DNA of 64,000 nucleotides from Paenibacillus monticola (GTDB taxonomy: Bacteria; Bacillota; Bacilli; Paenibacillales; Paenibacillaceae), in NCBI RefSeq assembly GCF_009664975.1, contig NZ_WJXB01000002.1, forward strand, positions 1 through 64,000, read 5' to 3'. Below the pieces are notes generated by a model. That model made no database searches. It saw only the letters and a program-made list of their open reading frames with translations, and was not told where the DNA came from. Shown piece after piece: positions 1 through 8,600 of this stretch. The position numbers and the translations under genes are program-made. Positions within the stretch are counted from its first letter, which is position 1; each line of letters begins with the position of its first letter.

Positions 1-126
1 AACGAAATCGCCAATCAAGTCGGTAAGAAACTATCCGCTATGATTAAAAGTCAACTCCAGCACTGGATCTCTGCTTTGCCCAGCTACATCAAGGCTTATC
101 TGCCGATTTCATGCTGCGAAAGTTGA
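1..126 (+). CDS. C-terminal end of an unidentified protein (5' end outside the window)
   Basis: Frame 1 is open from the first base to a TGA at 124-126, giving 41 residues that begin NEIANQVGKKLSAM and end LPISCCES. The composition (amphipathic, basic then hydrophobic) is that of real protein rather than noise. It is too short to name, and the start lies to the left of the window. The sequence that follows is a decayed SLH repeat in another frame, so this end may itself be a truncated or rearranged gene. I do not recognise the family. Confidence 0.35.
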   Translation, partial: NEIANQVGKKLSAMIKSQLQHWISALPSYIKAYLPISCCES

Positions 127-143
127 GATATTAAGAATTCAAT

Positions 144-270
144 TTGATAGGCTATGATGCGGACAGCAGCTATAAGTCGATGAATCTACTAAATCGCGCA
201 GAAACAGTTGTAGCCTTGGATCGCGTAATTTCTTAAAAAGCTGCGGTCAAAGAAAAACTATAAGTGAAAC
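144..270 (+). pseudogene. Decayed copy of the third SLH repeat of the neighbouring surface protein
   Basis: From 150 the DNA translates as GYDADSSYKSMNLLNRAETV and onwards to VISY-position, where the frame hits TAA (234-236). This is nearly residue-for-residue the third SLH repeat of the intact gene at 1795 (GHDADSSFKPMNPLNRAEAV). Base similarity continues past the stop into the linker and the first collagen-like codons (GAAACTAGAGCAGCAG here, GAAACTGGAGCAG there) to about 270. No start codon or RBS is present. It is therefore a partial, non-functional paralogue, probably left by duplication and deletion at this surface-protein locus. Confidence 0.75.
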
Positions 271-418
271 TAGAGCAGCAGATGCACCTGGCCAGTTTCG
301 GATGTTGGAGCGATCTTGAAACGTTCCTCATACAAGCTCTATTCCAATGGAAAACATTAGATCAAGTGACACCCACTCAACAATCCAATCCGTAAAGAGC
401 ACAGAAAGAGATCAAAAC

Positions 419-462
419 GAAACCGAGCCAGTCTCCAATAACTCGGAGACTGGCTCGGTTTC
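419..462 (-). terminator. Intrinsic terminator of the lipoprotein gene
   Basis: A perfect 18-bp inverted repeat (419-436 with 445-462) encloses an 8-nt loop. On the minus strand it is followed by GTTTTG. It lies 70 bp beyond the stop codon of the minus-strand lipoprotein gene at 534-1178, so it most likely ends that transcript. The stem is long enough to act in both directions. Confidence 0.8.
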
Positions 463-533
463 TAGCTTTTACAGCTTAGAAGTACAGAAGGCTGGCGCTT
501 ACGTGAACAATATATTTTTCGGGGACAGTCCCA

Positions 534-1178
534 TTATTTAAACTTAACTGACTCCAATATCTTATCCGTTTCAATCTTTGTCTCATCGTTTGTATAAGTA
601 AGAATAAGGTTAAAAGCATAGCCATCGATAATCGTACTGAAATAGTCCTGTGTAACAATCAGGTCACCTGCATCAATAGAGGCCTCCATCATATCCATGT
701 CTTTACCACCAACTTTAACAGTTGTTATCTCCTTATATTTATAAGGAAGCTTGCTATCCGTCATTAATTTCTTAGAAGCTTCCAAATAATCTTTTCCACT
801 TTTAATACCTTGGAGCATGCTTACCTTTTCAGCAACAGCCACTGCGGAAGGGCCTGCTTTACCTGAATCTAATGGAAATTTCGAAGCCATCAATAAATTG
901 AGCGTTTTGGCCACAGATAAATCCAACATTTTCCCTTTGGCTTTATCATCTCCAGCAATAGCTCCTACACTAGCAGCCATGAGTTCGCTCATCTGGTCAG
1001 CATTTTGATAAACCCATTCTTTAGGGAAGGTTAGTGAAAACCCAAAATAATCATTGGTATATGATCCGCTTTCAGTACTACCTAAGCTTACTTCTTTTTT
1101 TTCTCCTCCACATGCGGTAACCAGCACTAAGACTAGTACCATTACTATGGATAACAATCCCTTATTCTTGCTTTTCAT
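534..1178 (-). CDS. Putative secreted lipoprotein of unknown function
   Basis: This 214-residue protein has a lipoprotein signal: a basic MKSKNKG start, a hydrophobic stretch and a VTAC lipobox with Cys at about residue 23, followed by a Gly-Gly-Glu-Lys linker. It should be anchored on the outer face of the membrane. The mature part contains YTNDYFGFSLTFPKEW, a motif common to small single-domain Firmicutes lipoproteins with a PsbP/DcrB-like fold. That fold assignment is my inference from the motif only. The start is fixed by an AGGAGG 6 bp upstream of the ATG. The gene is monocistronic, with its own promoter (1237-1264) and terminator (419-462). No catalytic residues can be assigned. Confidence 0.85.
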   Translation of the reverse strand: MKSKNKGLLSIVMVLVLVLVTACGGEKKEVSLGSTESGSYTNDYFGFSLTFPKEWVYQNADQMSELMAASVGAIAGDDKAKGKMLDLSVAKTLNLLMASKFPLDSGKAGPSAVAVAEKVSMLQGIKSGKDYLEASKKLMTDSKLPYKYKEITTVKVGGKDMDMMEASIDAGDLIVTQDYFSTIIDGYAFNLILTYTNDETKIETDKILESVKFK

Positions 1179-1236
1179 AATACCTCCTGATGGTTTTATT
1201 TTCTATTTTTTCGGTATACCATGTACAGTCTAGCAT

Positions 1237-1264
1237 ATCATAGCTTTATTACTACTTATTTCAA
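1237..1264 (-). promoter_or_regulatory. Sigma-A-type promoter for the lipoprotein gene
   Basis: Read on the minus strand: -35 TTGAAA (1264-1259), a 16-bp spacer, and -10 TATGAT (1242-1237). Both boxes match the consensus at five of six bases. The predicted start of transcription is about 50 nt upstream of the ATG at 1178. The rest of the gap to 1794 holds the hairpin at 1402-1431 and no intact gene. Confidence 0.65.
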
Positions 1265-1401
1265 TCTATAGCCTTTTCTACAAAAAAATATGGATTACAC
1301 GAAACGCGTGCTGGACTAAACTATACACCTGCGGCTTCGATTTGGAATGAAGCGGATTTCTTATGAGAGAACCAAGTGGCTACTAGAGAAGATTCAATGT
1401 A

Positions 1402-1431
1402 AAGAAGCCCGCGTCTCAATGCGGGCTTCTT
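1402..1431. terminator. Orphan hairpin terminator in a gene-free stretch
   Basis: An 11-bp perfect stem (1402-1412 with 1421-1431) with an 8-nt loop and a partly T-rich flank. No intact gene precedes it on either strand. Just upstream (about 1318-1367) a short open stretch reads LNYTPAASIWNEADFL before a stop, so this may be the terminator of a lost gene. Between 1432 and 1794 I see no gene, only AT-rich sequence leading to the surface-protein start. Confidence 0.5.
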
Positions 1432-1794
1432 GCTGTTTGTTTATTGCAAACGCTTACGCATAGAGTATAAAGAAAATCCGCCTCTTTTCTAAGATAGGTT
1501 GTCAACAATTATACATTCTTTTGCAACGACTTTCTCCGCTAAGGTTATTAACCACGAAATTTCCTACGTCAGAAATTGAGTTATGAGGATGATCTGGTTA
1601 GTTTCGATAGGCCTATGATGACTTCCATATCCCTTCGCACAGAAACTTTATGTACAATAGAAGCAATTTAAATTTTTATAACGTAAATACTACCTAAAAT
1701 TTATTAGATACTGGATAATTTTTTATGATAGGATGAAGTACATTCTTCCAATAATGTTGGTCACAGGATAAATAGATAATTCGGAGGCAAAAGT

Positions 1795-3183
1795 ATGAAG
1801 AAAAGATCAATCAAGATGTCCGTATTGTCATTAATTTTTGCATGTATGCTGTTCTCTTCCTTTGGAGTGGCATTCGGTGCCACTGCTTCACAAGCATCGG
1901 ATATTAAAGGGCATTGGGCAGAAAGCCAAATCAATACTTGGATTCAAAAAGGTCTTATTAAGAAATACGAGGATGGAAGCTTCAAACCTGATAATTCAAT
2001 CACAAGAGCAGAATTTTTTTCTTTGATTAATCGTTCTTTTGGATTCACAGAAAAAGCTGCAATATCATTTAGTGATGTTCCTTCGAATCATTGGGCTTAC
2101 TCCGAATTGGCAGTCGCTGTCAAAGCAGGGTATATTACAGGTTATGCGGATGGAACAATCGGCCCCAACAAACCGATTAGCAGACAAGAAGTAGCTGTTA
2201 TTGTGGGGAGGCTGCTAAATGTATCTGCAAATGAAAGCACAGGCACTTCTTTCCAAGATGCAAGCATGATTGCTGATTGGGCTAAGTATGCCGTTAATAC
2301 TGCAATAGTTAGTAATATATTGATTGGCCATGATGCGGACAGTAGCTTTAAGCCGATGAATCCACTCAATCGTGCAGAAGCAGTCGTAGCTTTGGATCGT
2401 GTAATTTCTTACAAAGCGGAGGCACAAGAAAATACAACAGGTGAAACTGGAGCAGTTGGCCAGACTGGAGCAGCAGGTACAGCGGGTGCTTCGGGTGCAA
2501 CTGGTCCGGCAGGTGTAGCAGGTGCAACCGGTCCAGCAGGTCCGGCAGGCATAGCGGGTGCGGCAGGTACAACCGGTCCAGCAGGTCCGGCAGGCATAGC
2601 GGGTGCAGCAGGTGCAACCGGTCCAGCAGGTCCGGCGGGTGCAGCGGGTGCAACCGGTCCGGCGGGTGTGGCGGGTGTAGCGGGTGCAATCGGTCCAGCA
2701 GGTCCGGCGGGTGTAGCGGGTGCAATCGGTCCAGCAGGTCCGGCGGGTGCAATCGGTCCGGCAGGTCCGGTGGGCTCAATGTATTTCGGATACATTTATA
2801 ATACATCTGCGCAAACTGTTGCATTAGAGACTGATGTTACTTTTAATTCAAACGGTGTTTTAGTTGGAGTTACACATGCACCAGGAAACGAAAATATTCA
2901 AATTGACAATAGTGGTGTTTATGAGATTAGTTTTTCCGTGACAGCTGAAGAATCTAATCAATTCGCAATCTTTGTTAATGGAGCTCTTGTTCCGGAAAGT
3001 ATATTTGGATCAGGTTTAGTTAATCAACAAAACAATGGGCACCTCATACTTACTCTATCCGCAGGTGATGTTATTACTCTGAAAAATCATTCTTCAAGTT
3101 CGGCCGTTACTCTTCAGACATTGGCAGGAGGCACAAATACAAACGTAAACGCTTCTATTGTTATTAAATTAGTAAGCTTGTAA
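1795..3183 (+). CDS. S-layer-homology surface protein with collagen-like stalk and BclA-like head
   Basis: This 462-residue protein has four parts. (1) A Sec signal peptide, residues 1 to about 29, cleaved near FGATA. (2) Three SLH repeats at about 35-80, 90-140 and 150-205, with typical motifs such as DIKGHWAESQINTWIQKGLI, ITRAEF and LNRAEAVVALDR. In this family SLH triplets bind pyruvylated secondary cell-wall polymer. (3) An uninterrupted collagen-like run of 37 Gly-X-Y triplets (residues 216-326). (4) A 135-residue C-terminal domain with the beta-rich pattern of BclA/C1q-like trimeric heads. The inferred role is a trimeric filament displayed on the cell surface. The start is supported by CGGAGG 8 bp upstream. 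The gene stands alone, with a terminator at 3226. A decayed partial copy of its SLH end lies at 144-270. Confidence 0.92.
   Translation: MKKRSIKMSVLSLIFACMLFSSFGVAFGATASQASDIKGHWAESQINTWIQKGLIKKYEDGSFKPDNSITRAEFFSLINRSFGFTEKAAISFSDVPSNHWAYSELAVAVKAGYITGYADGTIGPNKPISRQEVAVIVGRLLNVSANESTGTSFQDASMIADWAKYAVNTAIVSNILIGHDADSSFKPMNPLNRAEAVVALDRVISYKAEAQENTTGETGAVGQTGAAGTAGASGATGPAGVAGATGPAGPAGIAGAAGTTGPAGPAGIAGAAGATGPAGPAGAAGATGPAGVAGVAGAIGPAGPAGVAGAIGPAGPAGAIGPAGPVGSMYFGYIYNTSAQTVALETDVTFNSNGVLVGVTHAPGNENIQIDNSGVYEISFSVTAEESNQFAIFVNGALVPESIFGSGLVNQQNNGHLILTLSAGDVITLKNHSSSSAVTLQTLAGGTNTNVNASIVIKLVSL
2440..2772 (+). repeat. Collagen-like coding repeat, 37 Gly-X-Y triplets
   Basis: The 333 bases encode exactly 37 consecutive Gly-X-Y triplets, dominated by GPA, GAA, GAT, GVA and GAI. 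At the DNA level it is a 9-bp periodicity with longer units (GATGPAGPAG-type blocks) repeated several times, so slipped-strand length variation between strains is expected. The periodicity also keeps both minus-strand frames open across the region; those ORFs are by-products. Confidence 0.95.
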
Positions 3184-3225
3184 GTTAAATTCTCAAGAAA
3201 TGTTGAACTGAAGAATAAGTTTAAG

Positions 3226-3250
3226 GAGCTGCCGTCGGCAGCTCTTTTTT
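3226..3250 (+). terminator. Intrinsic terminator of the SLH-collagen gene
   Basis: GAGCTGCCG (3226-3234) pairs with CGGCAGCTC (3236-3244). In practice this is a 7-bp stem with a 5-nt loop, followed directly by six Ts. It is 42 bp after the stop codon of the surface-protein gene. Confidence 0.9.
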
Positions 3251-3322
3251 AATAAAATGATAGATAAGGTTTGTGATGATCTTAAGACCCGAGTGGATTA
3301 CCAAAACAGCGAAGAATCACAC

Positions 3323-4090
3323 TCATTTTCTGCAATGTTCGGCTAAAGCCCGTATTTCTGAGCTCATTCTTGGATGAATAGGATAGATTTCTTCCAAGTA
3401 ATTCAGCAGATGAATGGCAGATTCCGGGACTTTATCATAACCTTGAAGCATGCCACTGAGAACACTTGAAAATTTAGGGAACCTTTTCTCAACTCTTCTT
3501 TCATTTCCAAATACATCAGGATAGTAAGCTACCTCTGGCTCTAATAAATGCATCACAGACAGTAAGCCATCTATCGGATAACTCTCTATAAACCTTAAAG
3601 CTGATAATTTTTCTCCTCTGGCGAATCTGCCAAGCCCCACATAAATGTTGGTCAGTGCTTCACCGATGACATGGTCGATCGAAGATGATTTTAAGGAAGG
3701 GATGTACCCTGTAAGAATGTCTTCATTCGTATAAGAAGGTTGCTTCCAAATCATTCTGCCGCCCGTATACAGAGCACTTTCTAAATCTAACTCTTCAAAT
3801 ATCGCAAACTCTCCATAAATCCCATCTTCGAATAGAATCTTATGCCCAAGCTCGCTATTTTTAAAATGGTACGCTAAGGGATGTGTTTCCTCCAGCCAAT
3901 CCAGGTGGTCAATATACCTCTGTTTGTTGCCCGGAGTTACAAGAACAAAGAAATCAAGATCTGAATATTCGTCTATGCGATCGGTTTCTATTCCCACAGA
4001 ACCAAGGCCAAATAAAGCTAATACATCCCCTCTATTCTCAAGCACCTTTCCTATTTCATCCAGTCTTTGCAACAATAATGTTTTTTTCAT
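3323..4090 (-). CDS. Nucleotidyltransferase-fold protein (aminoglycoside/lincosamide nucleotidyltransferase-like)
   Basis: A protein of 255 residues. The N-terminal part carries the polymerase-beta-like signature: a GS pair (LFGLGSVGI, about residue 30) followed 12 residues on by YSDLDFFVLV, in which the two Asp would bind metal. This is the arrangement of antibiotic nucleotidyltransferases and related NTPases. The rest (LRFIESYPIDGLLSVMHLLE and onward) is helical, as in the LnuF/ANT-type C-terminal half. Substrate cannot be told from the sequence. The ATG at 4090 is preferred because GGAG lies 8 bp upstream; the in-frame TTG one codon earlier is less likely. It is flanked by hairpins and appears monocistronic. 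Confidence 0.75.
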   Translation of the reverse strand: MKKTLLLQRLDEIGKVLENRGDVLALFGLGSVGIETDRIDEYSDLDFFVLVTPGNKQRYIDHLDWLEETHPLAYHFKNSELGHKILFEDGIYGEFAIFEELDLESALYTGGRMIWKQPSYTNEDILTGYIPSLKSSSIDHVIGEALTNIYVGLGRFARGEKLSALRFIESYPIDGLLSVMHLLEPEVAYYPDVFGNERRVEKRFPKFSSVLSGMLQGYDKVPESAIHLLNYLEEIYPIHPRMSSEIRALAEHCRK

Positions 4091-4119
4091 CAAAAGGCTC
4101 CTCTCTGTTTAAACGCAAG

Positions 4120-4158
4120 AAGGGCTCAACCACGCTGGTACGCGAGGTTGAGCCCTTT
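4120..4158 (-). terminator. Hairpin terminator between the SecA fragment and the nucleotidyltransferase gene
   Basis: A 12-bp perfect stem (4120-4131 with 4146-4157) with a 14-nt loop that can pair further (CG/CG). It sits downstream of the minus-strand SecA-like remnant (ends 4236) and upstream of the nucleotidyltransferase gene. It probably once ended the transcript of the former. Confidence 0.65.
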
Positions 4159-4235
4159 GGCTACATTGCCTTTAATATAGAACAGATATTAGCATAACCT
4201 ACTAATTATCGTCAAGATAAAATTAGTTAAGTGTT

Positions 4236-4844
4236 CTAATCGTCGAGTGGGTATTCAGATATTATTGAGAAGTAGCAAACTAATGTTTGCGAGAAATGAT
4301 GTACATTAAAAGGTAAAATCTTCTGGAAATAGTTCAGATCAGCCGTTATTTCGTGCAGAAAGATGGGCGACAACGCGGCCAGCCTTAAAAAATCTACGCT
4401 GCACCAATATTTTGACGTAATCGTGCGAATCCAATAAGCAAATACGGTCACTGCGGTCCATGAGCTGCGCATATTCTGGCTGTATTGATCGTTGATTATG
4501 TAAGTCCGAGTGGAAGTAGGGCTCTTCAGACCGAACTTTTCCCACTCCGCCGGATCATTTGAACCTCCGAGCCTTACAAGCATATTCACCGACGCAGTAT
4601 TTATTTCAGCCAGAATTTGCTCGTATGCTTGGGTAATTTGCGTATGAAATTCGTCGATCAGATTGCGGCTGGCAAGGCTCTCCAAATGGATGCCTTCGCG
4701 AAGGTAAGAAACGTATGCCAGATGGTCAGCCCAGAACTCGTCGATATAAAAAAGTCGTACCCTCTGCTCCGAAGGGCTCATACTCTGCTCGCCTTTCAAA
4801 ATTCCGAGCCGCTCCTTGTATAGAATTTGCCTCTGATCCTCCAC
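4236..4844 (-). pseudogene. C-terminal fragment of a SecA/SecA2-type preprotein translocase ATPase
   Basis: The first 140 residues read EDQRQILYKERLGILKG, then FYIDEFWADHLAYVSYLREG and IHLESLASRNLIDEFHTQI. These align by eye with the SecA helical scaffold domain (QR.vIY..R; D..W.dHL....LR.GI.L; RdPl.EY). The family is about 780-840 residues long. Here the nucleotide-binding domains, cross-linking domain and wing are missing: in the reading frame upstream there is a TGA seven codons before the GTG at 4844. The last 60 residues do not look SecA-like and may be frameshifted. FGLKSP and YIINDQY resemble tails of Bacillota SecA2-like proteins. A separate short open frame just upstream (minus strand, about 4953-4845) reads MSREYTRYVLSELMVRLSIN and is unidentified. 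I call this a relic, not a working gene. Confidence 0.65.
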
Positions 4845-5007
4845 ACTGGCTCTTCGAGAGCCTCATCCTGCCTAGGAGCGCGAATCACTTTATTGATGCT
4901 GAGCCGAACCATCAACTCGCTAAGTACATAACGCGTATATTCGCGGGACATTTCTCTGCGGGAAGTTCACTGCGACGCGCCCAATAAGAAGCACCCGGAG
5001 CTTCACG

Positions 5008-5054
5008 CTCCAGCACAAAAAGCCCGCAAAGGACGCGGGCTTTTTGTGCTGGAG
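5008..5054 (-). terminator. Terminator of the NRPS/PKS operon
   Basis: A 20-bp perfect stem (5008-5027 with 5035-5054) with a 7-nt loop and five-base A/T tracts built into both arms. It begins 140 bp beyond the stop of the last operon gene (5195). It is symmetrical and may also insulate the operon from the relics on its left. I see no gene in 5055-5194. Confidence 0.85.
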
Positions 5055-5194
5055 TAATGTCGATATAAAGTTCAAACAGAATGCCAAAATTACCAGATTA
5101 GAGCTCTGCAGTATACCGCTTGCGGTTAGCTGTTCGCACATAAGCGCAGGCTTTGTTTCCAAGTCTTGATGTTCTTCTGTGTAATTCATATACA

Positions 5195-5650
5195 CTATTG
5201 AGTTATTATTGGGACAACATAATCTCCCTTGTAGAAGAAGGGTTTGGCAACGGCATCAATCGATGCTTTAACCTCATTTTTCAAATAATTATAAAAGGAT
5301 GGTTCTATCAAGCCGATAAGTCGTTGAACACCGTTCTGTTGGGTATAGTCAGCGATGATCTTAATAATTTCAGACATACTTCCGCTGGAACGATATTTTT
5401 TTAGGATTGCAATTTTATCAATTTCCACCGTGCATTCCATCGGAATAATAGGATAATACCTTAAGATCTCAGTTTGCTCAGAAACCTGCTTAAATTCCAC
5501 GGTCCCTACAGCCACATTATCGTTAAAGATTAAGAAACAGTCGGTAGTTCCGTCGCTTTGTTCGACCACATAGCCACTCTCCTCCCAAACCTCCTCAACA
5601 ATACTATTGAAGACCCGAAGCTCTTCTATATTATCTACCTGTTTAAACAT
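5195..5650 (-). CDS. GNAT-fold acyltransferase at the end of the NRPS/PKS operon (FeeM/LuxI-like by eye)
   Basis: A 151-residue single-domain protein. The central part VEIDKIAILKKYRSSGSMSE has the GNAT beta4/acyl-CoA-loop pattern, but with a weakened R/Q-x-x-G-x-G/A loop. The end, PFFYKGDYVVPIIT, resembles the C-terminal strand of N-acyl-amino-acid synthases (FeeM) and LuxI-type enzymes, which take acyl groups from acyl-ACP. It starts 2 bp after the stop of PKS-2, with its GGAGGT site inside that gene, so the two are translationally coupled. Position suggests it acts on the finished ACP-bound chain: release onto an amine, or acylation as tailoring or self-protection. That function is inference. 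An ordinary N-acetyltransferase is the main alternative. Confidence 0.7.
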   Translation of the reverse strand: MFKQVDNIEELRVFNSIVEEVWEESGYVVEQSDGTTDCFLIFNDNVAVGTVEFKQVSEQTEILRYYPIIPMECTVEIDKIAILKKYRSSGSMSEIIKIIADYTQQNGVQRLIGLIEPSFYNYLKNEVKASIDAVAKPFFYKGDYVVPIITQ

Positions 5651-5652
5651 CG

Positions 5653-8600
5653 TTAGACCTCCAATCTTGTACCTAAATATTCCGCCATGTCAGAAATGGA
5701 GCTATACGTGAACACATCTGAAATATCCACCTTATTCGGATAGTGCTCATCAATTATTCTTGAAACCTCAGTAGCCATTATGGAATCGCCACCCAAGTCA
5801 TTGAAATTACTATATATGTCGATTTCATCCAATTCCAATACTGTGGCATACAAGGAGGCTAGAATTTTCTCCATTTCTGTATATTCTCCCTGTGCTTTAC
5901 CTTTGATGTCGATTTCTGCAGTGGTTCTTACATTCTTTTTGTTCGATCCACGTACTCTTTTCTTTGAGCTTTTCTCCATGTTTTTCTTAATCTTTTTGGA
6001 TACTCCAATTACACTCTCAATTTCGGTAAAGTTAGCCAGCTCATAATTCATCTCACCAGTAATTACGTTAGAAACGTTATACTTCATCAGCTCATCTAAA
6101 ATTTCAAGGCCCTCTCTGTTTCTCAAGGATTTGAACAGAACATCTTTTTTCGTGATTCCTAAATGGGTTACCATGCCCGTCTCTGTCCAAGCAGACCAGT
6201 TAATTGCAAGGGTACGTTTGCCGAGTTTATTCCGGTACATAGAATACGCATCCATATATGCATTCGCAGCTGCGTAATCTCCTTGCCCTGGCGCACCTAC
6301 AATGGAGGTCATGGAGGAGAACAAAACAAGAAAATCCAGATCCAGCTCTCTTGTGAGATTGTCAAGCAACCATGTACCTTCAAACTTAGGCAGAACTACC
6401 TCGTCAAAGATCGCCTTTTCTTTTCGTAATATAAATCCATCCCCAGGTAGTCCGGCACAATGGAAGATACCGTTTATCGTTCCATGATGTTCCTTGATTA
6501 TAGTTAATGCAGCTTCAATCTCTTCCATCTTTCCAATATTAGCTTGATAGCAATGAACAAATGATCCTGAAGCTTCAATCTCTTGCAGTGCTTTCACCTT
6601 GTGTACAAGACTGTTTTCTTCATCGGATGCAATGATCTCTGCCCACTTATCCTTCTCCGGTATGATCGAACGGCTGAGAAGACATAGCTTGACGGGCTTT
6701 TTGGCAGCAAGATGTTTGGCCACTTCAAGCCCAATACCGCTATTCCCCCCCGTAATAACGTACACTCCATCCTCTACAATAGAGAGTTCATTAGGCGCCT
6801 CAGCTGGTATGCTAACCTGGTTCAGTTCTTCTATATACCTTACATCCTTTCGATAAGCCACATTGCTTTCTTGTTTAGGATGGCTCAGTTCATGAACTAT
6901 GCTCTCGATACTGGTATCGTCGTCGATATCAATAGTCTTACAGAACATATTCAGATTCTCATAAGGAACTACTTTACCAAGACCAAAAAATGCTGCATGA
7001 TGAGGATTAATACTGTGTTCGTCACCTGTCACCTCTTTGACATAGTCTGAGACCAATGTGATAAACTTTTCATTTCGCTGCTTACTTCTGGATACCGCTC
7101 TCGTCAGAAAGAACAGGCTGTCCAATCCATTTCTTTTGCGCTCCATAAGTTGTTCAAAGGTGTTGACTTCATTTTGTTCGTTAAGGGTCAGAAGGTGAAT
7201 AAACTGATTCACCTGATTCTGGTCGCACTTATCAACGATTTCTTGATAACTCTCTTCAGAACCATCTATAACATACATGTTATCATTTATTTTGAAACTC
7301 TCTTCTCCGAGTTGGACTTCAATAATATCGCAACCCTTGCTTCTGAGAGCTTCAATCAACCGATTAGAGAACTCGTATTCGTCTTTAAAAACAACCACAC
7401 TTCCATGTATGTTATCTTCAGAACTCTCCAGCTCTTTGTTTTTCCAAAGCGGCTTATAATAAGTTCTCTTATAGTTAGCCGCATCAATTTGGTTAACCTT
7501 TTTGACACGGTAATCTTTAATCTCTGCAAATACAGCCCCATTCTCATCCAGTAGACAAATATCAAACTCCATGGTCTCCAGACTGCTGTTTATACGATTT
7601 TTTCGTGTAGCATAGCTGTAGAAGCTGGACGGCATACGGTTATATACTTTAAAGCATCCATAAGAAAACGGTAGGTATATCCCGTCTCCAAAAGCGTTAA
7701 TTCCTGTATTCAAAGCATTGTCCAGCAACGATGGATGGAAATGATAGATGTCCAAGTCTGGAATAAATTCATTAGGCAGATCAAGGTGTACAACCAGATG
7801 CTGCTCTCCTTTATAGGCTCCCTTTACGTTAAACCATCTTGGACCAAAGGCAACCAATTCAGATTGCGTATCACTGATGAGACTGAAGTCCAGATTTAAC
7901 GGGTTCAAATCTCCATACTCCAATATGGTCTCCACTGAATAAAAAGGAACCTCTGGTTCTCCTGGCTCCACACCATATATTTTCCCTTCCACATGAACAA
8001 CCCAGCGATCATCATCTTCCGGTAACAAACTGGCTACAACCACATTGTAGTAATCGTCTTGCTTGGTCACAATAATTTGTGCTTCTTTGGGTTCAGCCTC
8101 ATCTACAGACAACGGAGTGAAAAATTGTATATCTCTTAGTTCAACAGCAGTATCAACGAAGTATATTTGACCCAGTGTTCTTAACAAATCAATATACGCA
8201 GTACCCGGAATTACATGGTTCCCAAGAATTTTATGATCCTTCAGCACCCAATGGGTATCCACACCAAGCTGAACGGTATAAATATCCTGAGAAATTGAAT
8301 GAATGGCCAGTCTGTCTAATAGCGGATGCATAATTTCTTTTGCGTTAATCGTATTTTTAATTGATGACTTGCGAATTTCTGCCCAGTAAGGTATCTTCTC
8401 ATACGGATAGACCGGCAGACTCACCTTTCTTCTCTTGTTCGCCGAATACATAGTTTCCCAATCGATGTGAGCCCCCTTAATATAATAGCCGCATAACTCG
8501 TTCAGGAAGTTCTCATACGATGAACCGTTCAACTCCAGTAATGTATCCAGCCTTTTTTTGAATTCTATGTCGTATCCCCGTTTTTGGCTTTCGGAAATTT

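Noticed and set aside
1300..1390. Possible GH95-type fragment (LNYTPAASIWNEADFL).
   Set aside because: The match to the family start rests on about a dozen residues and no continuation is found; too weak to call.
2366..2824. Long minus-strand open frames across the collagen-like region (Pro- and His-rich or Pro/Ala-rich).
   Set aside because: They arise from the 9-bp periodicity of the Gly-X-Y repeat. They lack start context and oppose a well-supported gene.
4920..5195. Minus-strand frame of 91 codons after the GNAT gene.
   Set aside because: It runs through the operon terminator stem, starts at a GTG overlapping the GNAT stop, and has no protein-like features.
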